The notes under the pieces: model-generated
The model's input: only the letters and a program-made list of their open reading frames with translations
The model's database searches: none
Told to the model about the DNA's origin: nothing
DNA from: Apteryx mantelli
Lineage: Eukaryota; Chordata; Aves; Apterygiformes; Apterygidae
Reading direction: 5' to 3'
Assembly (NCBI RefSeq): GCF_036417845.1
Contig: NC_089990.1
Location: 503,501-567,500, forward strand
DNA length: 64,000 nucleotides
Position numbers and translations under genes: made by a program
Shown here: in pieces, positions 48,513-64,000 of the stretch
Layout of the letters: each line of letters opens with the position of its first letter
Position numbering within the stretch: position 1 is the first letter of the stretch

Positions 48513-48905
48513 AGCAGGGGTGCTCGCAGGGAGCTAGTGGGGTGCTTGTGGGGTGCTCGCAGGGGTGCAAGTGGGGTGCTTGCAGGGTGCTGGGGGAGTG
48601 CAAGCAGGGTGCTCGCAGGGGTCCTTGCAGGGTGCAAGCAGGGTGCTCGCGGGGTGGTAGTGGGGGTGCAAGCAGGGTGCTCGTGGGGGTGCAAGCAGGG
48701 TGCTAGAAGGATGCTCGCGAGGTGGTAGTGGGGGTGCAAGCAGGGTCCTCACGGGGGTGCAAGCGGGGTGCAAGCAGGGTGCAAGCAGGGTGCTCGCGGA
48801 GAGCTAGCAGGAGTGCAAACAGGTGCTCGCGGGGGTGCAAGCAGGGTGTTCGCGGAGAGCTAGCAGGGGCACAAACAGATGCTCGGGGGGGTGCAAGCAG
48901 GGTGC
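48513..48905 (+). repeat. G-rich minisatellite of about 11-bp units (GGGTGCAAGCA / GGGTGCTCGCR)
   Basis: Nearly 400 bases of imperfect tandem units, mostly GGGTGCAAGCA and GGGTGCTCGCG, often alternating as 22-bp pairs. G runs of three to five recur every 10-12 bases on the + strand. All frames stay open on both strands because the units rarely make stops, which gives spurious repetitive ORFs. It ends about 60 bases before the promoter-like island. Confidence 0.92.
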
Positions 48906-49094
48906 CCCCGCCCACCGTGCCTGCGATGCTCTGCATCTGCCGAGGCGCGGCGGCGCGGCGGGGGCTTTTTTATGAATGGGGATAGTTACACACACCCCCT
49001 CCCCCGCCCCGCCCACCGCCCGCGGCGCTGATTGGTGGTTCCGCATCCGCCCGGGCCGCACGTGCGGCGGGGGCGGGGCGGGGCGGGAGGGGCG

Positions 49095-49266
49095 CCCGCG
49101 CCGGGACCCCACGGAGCCGCCGGCAGTGAGCGGCGGGACCGGGGCCGAGGCCGGACCTCCCCCTTCCCCCCCCCCCCCCCGGGCGGCGATGGAGCTGGGC
49201 TGCGGCGGCTGCGGCGCTCCCCGCGGCGTCGGGGCGGCGGGAGCCCGGAGCGGGACAGGCTCCGCG
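49095..49266 (+). other. Putative first (5' UTR) exon with a 26-codon upstream reading frame
   Basis: After the GC boxes the sequence runs to a donor, CCGCG|GTAAGG, at 49266/49267. An ATG at 49189 with G at -3 and G at +4 opens 26 codons (MELGCGGCGAPRG...) ending exactly at the donor in phase 0. Gene 2 exon 1 has an in-frame stop at 52859-52861, nine bases before its ATG. This frame therefore cannot simply continue into the receptor from the nearest acceptor, and would more likely act as an upstream ORF. The exon 5' limit is a guess. Confidence 0.35.
49166..49180. repeat. C15 homopolymer in the island
   Basis: Fifteen C immediately before the candidate AUG of the first exon. It is likely length-variable. 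Confidence 0.9.
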
Positions 49267-49340
49267 GTAAGGTCCGGTGCGGGCAGCGACGGGCTCGCGT
49301 TGTTGAACGGGGGCGGGGGGGGTGCTTCTTGTAACAAGAC

Positions 49341-60692
<11,352 letters not shown>

Positions 60693-61106
60693 GCCAAAGC
60701 GTTGAGGTGAGCTAGCTGGATTCAGGGGACCTCAAGGGCATTTCCCAGCTGCTTCCGAGAGATCTACATTGCTGCTCTCATTTACTACTACTGACTTTTC
60801 GTATGTTGCTTACTTGTCTCACAGTAGCACCCATTTTACTCAATGCTGTGGAAGCATTCAAGTAACCTCTGCCTCAGACCCCATGGTCATTTGCAGAGCA
60901 ACAGGAATTACACATTTTGACATGCGTTTGAAGGACGAACTTTGATAGCCAGGGTTGACTCGGTCCAGATGGAGTTTCTCCAGGTAATTTATACCAAGGA
61001 TTCCCAACAGCACTCGGTAAGTGCCACAGTCAACAGCAATATTGACTTAAGATACTGTTGCTCTTCCTCTAGATCTGTAGAAAGCACAGCTGAAAAGTAC
61101 CCCAAA

Positions 61107-61112
61107 AATAAA
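61107..61112 (+). other. Candidate poly(A) signal for gene 2
   Basis: AATAAA lies 415 bases after the gene 2 stop codon. Further copies are at 61300-61305 and 61593-61598. Usage cannot be decided from sequence. Confidence 0.4.
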
Positions 61113-61299
61113 AGCAGAGTGGCCGTAGCAGAGCTAAATGAGCAGCGGAGGAGCAGGAGCAAGCGGCTGGGGTCAGGGAGAAGTGCAGCGGGAACAGCTG
61201 GAGGTGGCACTGGTGGCCCACCAAGGAGGGTGGAGGTCTCCAGCAGGGTTACGCAGATAGAGTCGGGGAAAAATTTAATCCTGCTGCCAAAACAACGTG

Positions 61300-61305
61300 A
61301 ATAAA
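61300..61305 (+). other. Alternative poly(A) signal for gene 2
   Basis: AATAAA lies 608 bases after the gene 2 stop codon. Confidence 0.35.
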
Positions 61306-61891
61306 TGTGTCAAGAAGGCAGGAGATGGGATGGACTCCGGCAATCCTGGCACCATAGGATTAGAGAAACTGGCAGACAGAGCGATGTGCCGTGGCCAAGC
61401 CAGCAGACAGAGCTAAGAGCAAACACATCCCACCCACTGCACAGCCTCGGAGGCAGCGGATCCTTTGAATGGGGCGGGATTATTACCACATCACTATTTT
61501 AGACTAGAACTACGGTTTTGAATCAGAACCTAATTTCATTCAGTCCATTGAGAATTTCTTTTAGTTTTCATTATAACTATACTAATTCAGCAAATAAACC
61601 TGCAATGGAACTAAGCTAAAAGTCACAGAATATTTTGTCAGGGCTGTAGCATTCACTAACTAAACAATGAAATCATTCCGCATAATTACTAATTGCCATA
61701 AAGGAGTTTCATTTAAACAACTGAGTTGACTCAGAGTAAGAGGGAAGGTTTTGTTTACAGTCTTGGGAAAATTACAGCTCAGTCTAGCTTTGCTCGAGAG
61801 GCTGCATCTCACAGAGGCAGCTGAAAAACAGGAGAAATAGGAAAGATTTAGTATGTGAGAGAGAGGGAAAATATATAGATATATATAGATA

Positions 61892-62022
61892 TTCAAAATG
61901 CGCCTGGATGCAATCCTGTGCAATGTGCTCTAGGTGACCCTGCTTGAGCAGGGGGGTTGGACTAGATGATCTCCAGAGGTCCCTTCCAACCTCAGTGATT
62001 CTGTGATTCTGTGATTCTGTGA
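61892..62022 (+). mobile_element. CR1-type LINE 3' end
   Basis: The sequence contains GGTTGGACTAGATGATCTCC and AGAGGTCCCTTCCAACCTCA, then three GATTCTGT units. This is the diagnostic 3' end and terminal octamer repeat of avian CR1 retrotransposons. It is 5'-truncated to about 130 bases and inserted beside an ATATAG-rich run (61870-61892). Confidence 0.93.
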
Positions 62023-63400
62023 AAAGAAAAAGTATGACGGGGACTTACTTTAATGATTACTGGGGACCACTGGTACAGGTTAACTGGAGTAGTTAATCTC
62101 TGCTCCTCGGACCTGAAATTCAGAGGAAAATGCAAACAGACTACTTTGTATAAAAATAGCTCCACGAAATACCAGTGCACTTGAAACTAATGTTTGCAGG
62201 AGTTCAGCTCTGTGAGCACAGGGGAGCAGAAAGCAGGCTGCCATAAGCCCAGAGCCGTGGCAGGAGTCTCACCCTGGCGGACACGGACTTGTTCTTGCTG
62301 GCTGCTGCGAAGGGGGATCTGCAGGTCCTGTCTGCGAAGCAAAGCAGCCGAGCGCACTCGGAGAAAGACTTTCCCTGATAAATTTCCCCTCATAGGAAAA
62401 TAAATTAATCCCCTCATGGGCCAAAAAGCCACACATTAAGTGAAACATCCCAGGTTATTCTGAAGAGCAGCAGCATCGATGAGCAGCTTTGGCTAGTCTG
62501 AATCACTGTCAGCAGGAAGTAGCAGGAGCTGGTGGAGCGACTAGAGGCCCCAGGTTCTTATCCCAGCCTCACCCTGGCTTATTTCAATAGCACAAATAAT
62601 GCTTTTCAATAGGCATTTCAATAACTTGAGGGAAGTCGCAGCTGCTCTCAGCGTTAGGGTTATTGTCTGCCGCGGCAATAGCCTGAATTGAGCTTACTTC
62701 CAGGGGAGGAGGTGGAGGAGTCTGGACCGCCGGCAGGAGGGAGGACGCGCTCCCACCAGCTCTCCAGAGAAAAGAGTAAGGGAGACTGAGGAAGGGAAAC
62801 TGAGGATTGATTATCTTTCCCATTTTCACAGTGAGAAGAAAGGGGGAGAAAGAGCAGGGAGGGGGTCTTAGCTTCCAGGCCACTTGGCCCCATTTTGCTA
62901 TGTCCCTGCATCTCAGTTACACATTTCAGCATCTCTACGAAGAGAAGAGAGCAGAGCAGTATGAGTGCCAAAAAAATGGATGAATGCTGATCCCTACGGC
63001 ACTTCATTTGGAAACTAATAATTATTTGAATATGCAAATATAAAGCAGTCTCCTGCTGAGTACCAGGCACTGCCCTCTCTCTATAGTATAGCATGATTTT
63101 ACCATCTAAGAACATCATTGAAATTTTTCAAAATGTTAAAAGCAGCTGTAATTAATGGGTATCAGTTCATCCATTTATTACAAAGAGACTGTTATTTGCC
63201 TTTTTACCGCCCCTCATTCCTCATCAATTGTTAGTGAATGGCCCTCAAGCTACCATGTATTATTCCAGATTGTTAAAATATTAGTTCTCCCCCGTGGAAA
63301 GGCCATTGTCAGTCCAGAATTCTCATTTTCCACTACAGAAAGGTTCCAACCAGTTTCCATATAAATATCCTCCAAAACCTGAGAGGCTTTTCCCCAAAGA

Positions 63401-63433
<33 letters not shown>

Positions 63434-64000
63434 CTTCATCCTTTGATTGCTGTTGCATGAATTTTTAGAAGAGATAAGGATGTTAATGAGGCATAATTAT
63501 AAAGGACTGTAAATGGGCTCCTCTCAACACCTGGAAAGATTCCCTTGCGATTGGCAACGCGAGTAAAGGTACCCTCAGAGCAAGCCAGGGCGATGTCAAC
63601 AGTCAACAAGCAGGCCAAGAGGTTCCCTGCGGTATCTGCACGCAGCCGTGTGCAGCGCACACCCCACACCCCGTGCTGAAGCAGCAGGGTGTCCTGCTGG
63701 CAGGTCCCAGAAAACCCTGCACGGCAGGACATCACCTCTAGTAGCTAGTTTTTATGGGACGGGATAATCAAGATTGAAGAAAAAAAGTCCTGGAAGGTAC
63801 TTCTTTAAGAGAACAAACTAAAAAAAAAAAAGGCCTCATTTTCAGAGTCCAGAACAGGGATGAAAAATCAGCAGAAAAGAACATGCAACAGAGGTTGTTG
63901 GATAAACAGGACATTCCCTCAAGATCTGGTTTGGAGTCAGGCTGGAACAACAGCGCCACGGCCCCGAAGGTCCCGGCTTTGCTGTGGGTCTGGAGGATTT
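62023..64000. other. 3' flank of gene 2 without a recognised gene
   Basis: Mixed-composition DNA with short frames only. A moderately GC-rich patch lies at about 62640-62760 and the microsatellite at 63401-63432. No further exon, RNA gene or transposon was recognised up to the window edge. Confidence 0.5.
63401..63432. repeat. (GT)4(AT)12 microsatellite
   Basis: Four GT units pass directly into twelve AT units. Confidence 0.95.

Larger units (their letters stand above)
48910..49340 (+). promoter_or_regulatory. CpG-island promoter, probably the upstream promoter of gene 2
   Basis: Extremely CpG-rich. Elements in order are a T-rich TATA-like TTTTTTATGAAT (about 48966), several CCCGCCC boxes (49000-49018) and an inverted CCAAT box ATTGG at 49031-49035. 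They continue with a perfect palindrome GCCGCACGTGCGGC at 49055-49068 around the E-box CACGTG, then a GC-box run at 49070-49086. An exon-like stretch with an AUG and a GTAAGG donor follows. The next coding exon downstream on this strand is gene 2 exon 1 at 52868. Assignment to gene 2 is inference; a non-coding RNA is the alternative. Confidence 0.5.

Noticed and set aside
48398-48985. Repetitive ORFs on both strands reading HP-rich or GCKQGA-type repeats
   Set aside because: They are the translation of the 11-bp minisatellite in all frames, not a repeat protein.

Overview
The window is vertebrate nuclear DNA and most likely comes from a bird. Two fragments carry the ends of CR1-type LINE elements, one with the (ATTCTGTG)n tail typical of sauropsid genomes. 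Interspersed repeats are otherwise sparse, introns are short to moderate, and CpG-rich islands are frequent. A non-avian sauropsid cannot be excluded from sequence alone.

Two complete class A G-protein-coupled receptor genes can be read, both on the + strand and about 45.6 kb apart (stop codon to start codon). Both belong to the GPR83 family (formerly GIR/JP05/GPR72). Each has four coding exons with the same breakpoints and intron phases (0, 0, 2), GT-AG introns throughout, and identical lengths for exons 2 (126 nt) and 3 (134 nt). Gene 1 (1050-7271) predicts 420 residues and gene 2 (52868-60692) predicts 412. They are a tandem duplicate pair. Compared with my memory of mammalian GPR83, gene 2 is slightly closer across the seven-helix core, while gene 1 is closer in the cytoplasmic tail. 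I therefore label gene 2 GPR83 and gene 1 GPR83-like, and treat the orthology as unsettled.

Layout: 1-1049, upstream flank of gene 1 with a TATA-like element. 1050-7271, gene 1, with a CpG island over exon 1 and intron 1. 7272-8151, its 3' flank with an antisense CR1 fragment and two poly(A) signals. 8152-34000, mostly AT-rich DNA with no confident gene, but several minus-strand open segments with splice-like ends at 13.5-30.2 kb that could be an unrecognised gene or its remains. 34000-48240, a series of GC/CpG-rich blocks without convincing ORFs. 48240-49340, a G-rich minisatellite running into a promoter-like CpG island with CCAAT box, GC boxes, a palindromic E-box and a candidate first exon with a splice donor. 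This is the best candidate for the upstream promoter of gene 2. 49350-52867, probable 5' intron/UTR of gene 2. 52868-60692, gene 2. 60693-64000, its 3' flank with poly(A) signals, a CR1 3' end and an (AT)n microsatellite.

Known family biology: GPR83 is a mainly neural and immune receptor with reported peptide ligands (PEN from proSAAS, a procholecystokinin peptide, FAM237A). Nothing in this window encodes a ligand. The two receptors may divide or diversify that signalling. This is inference from the duplication.
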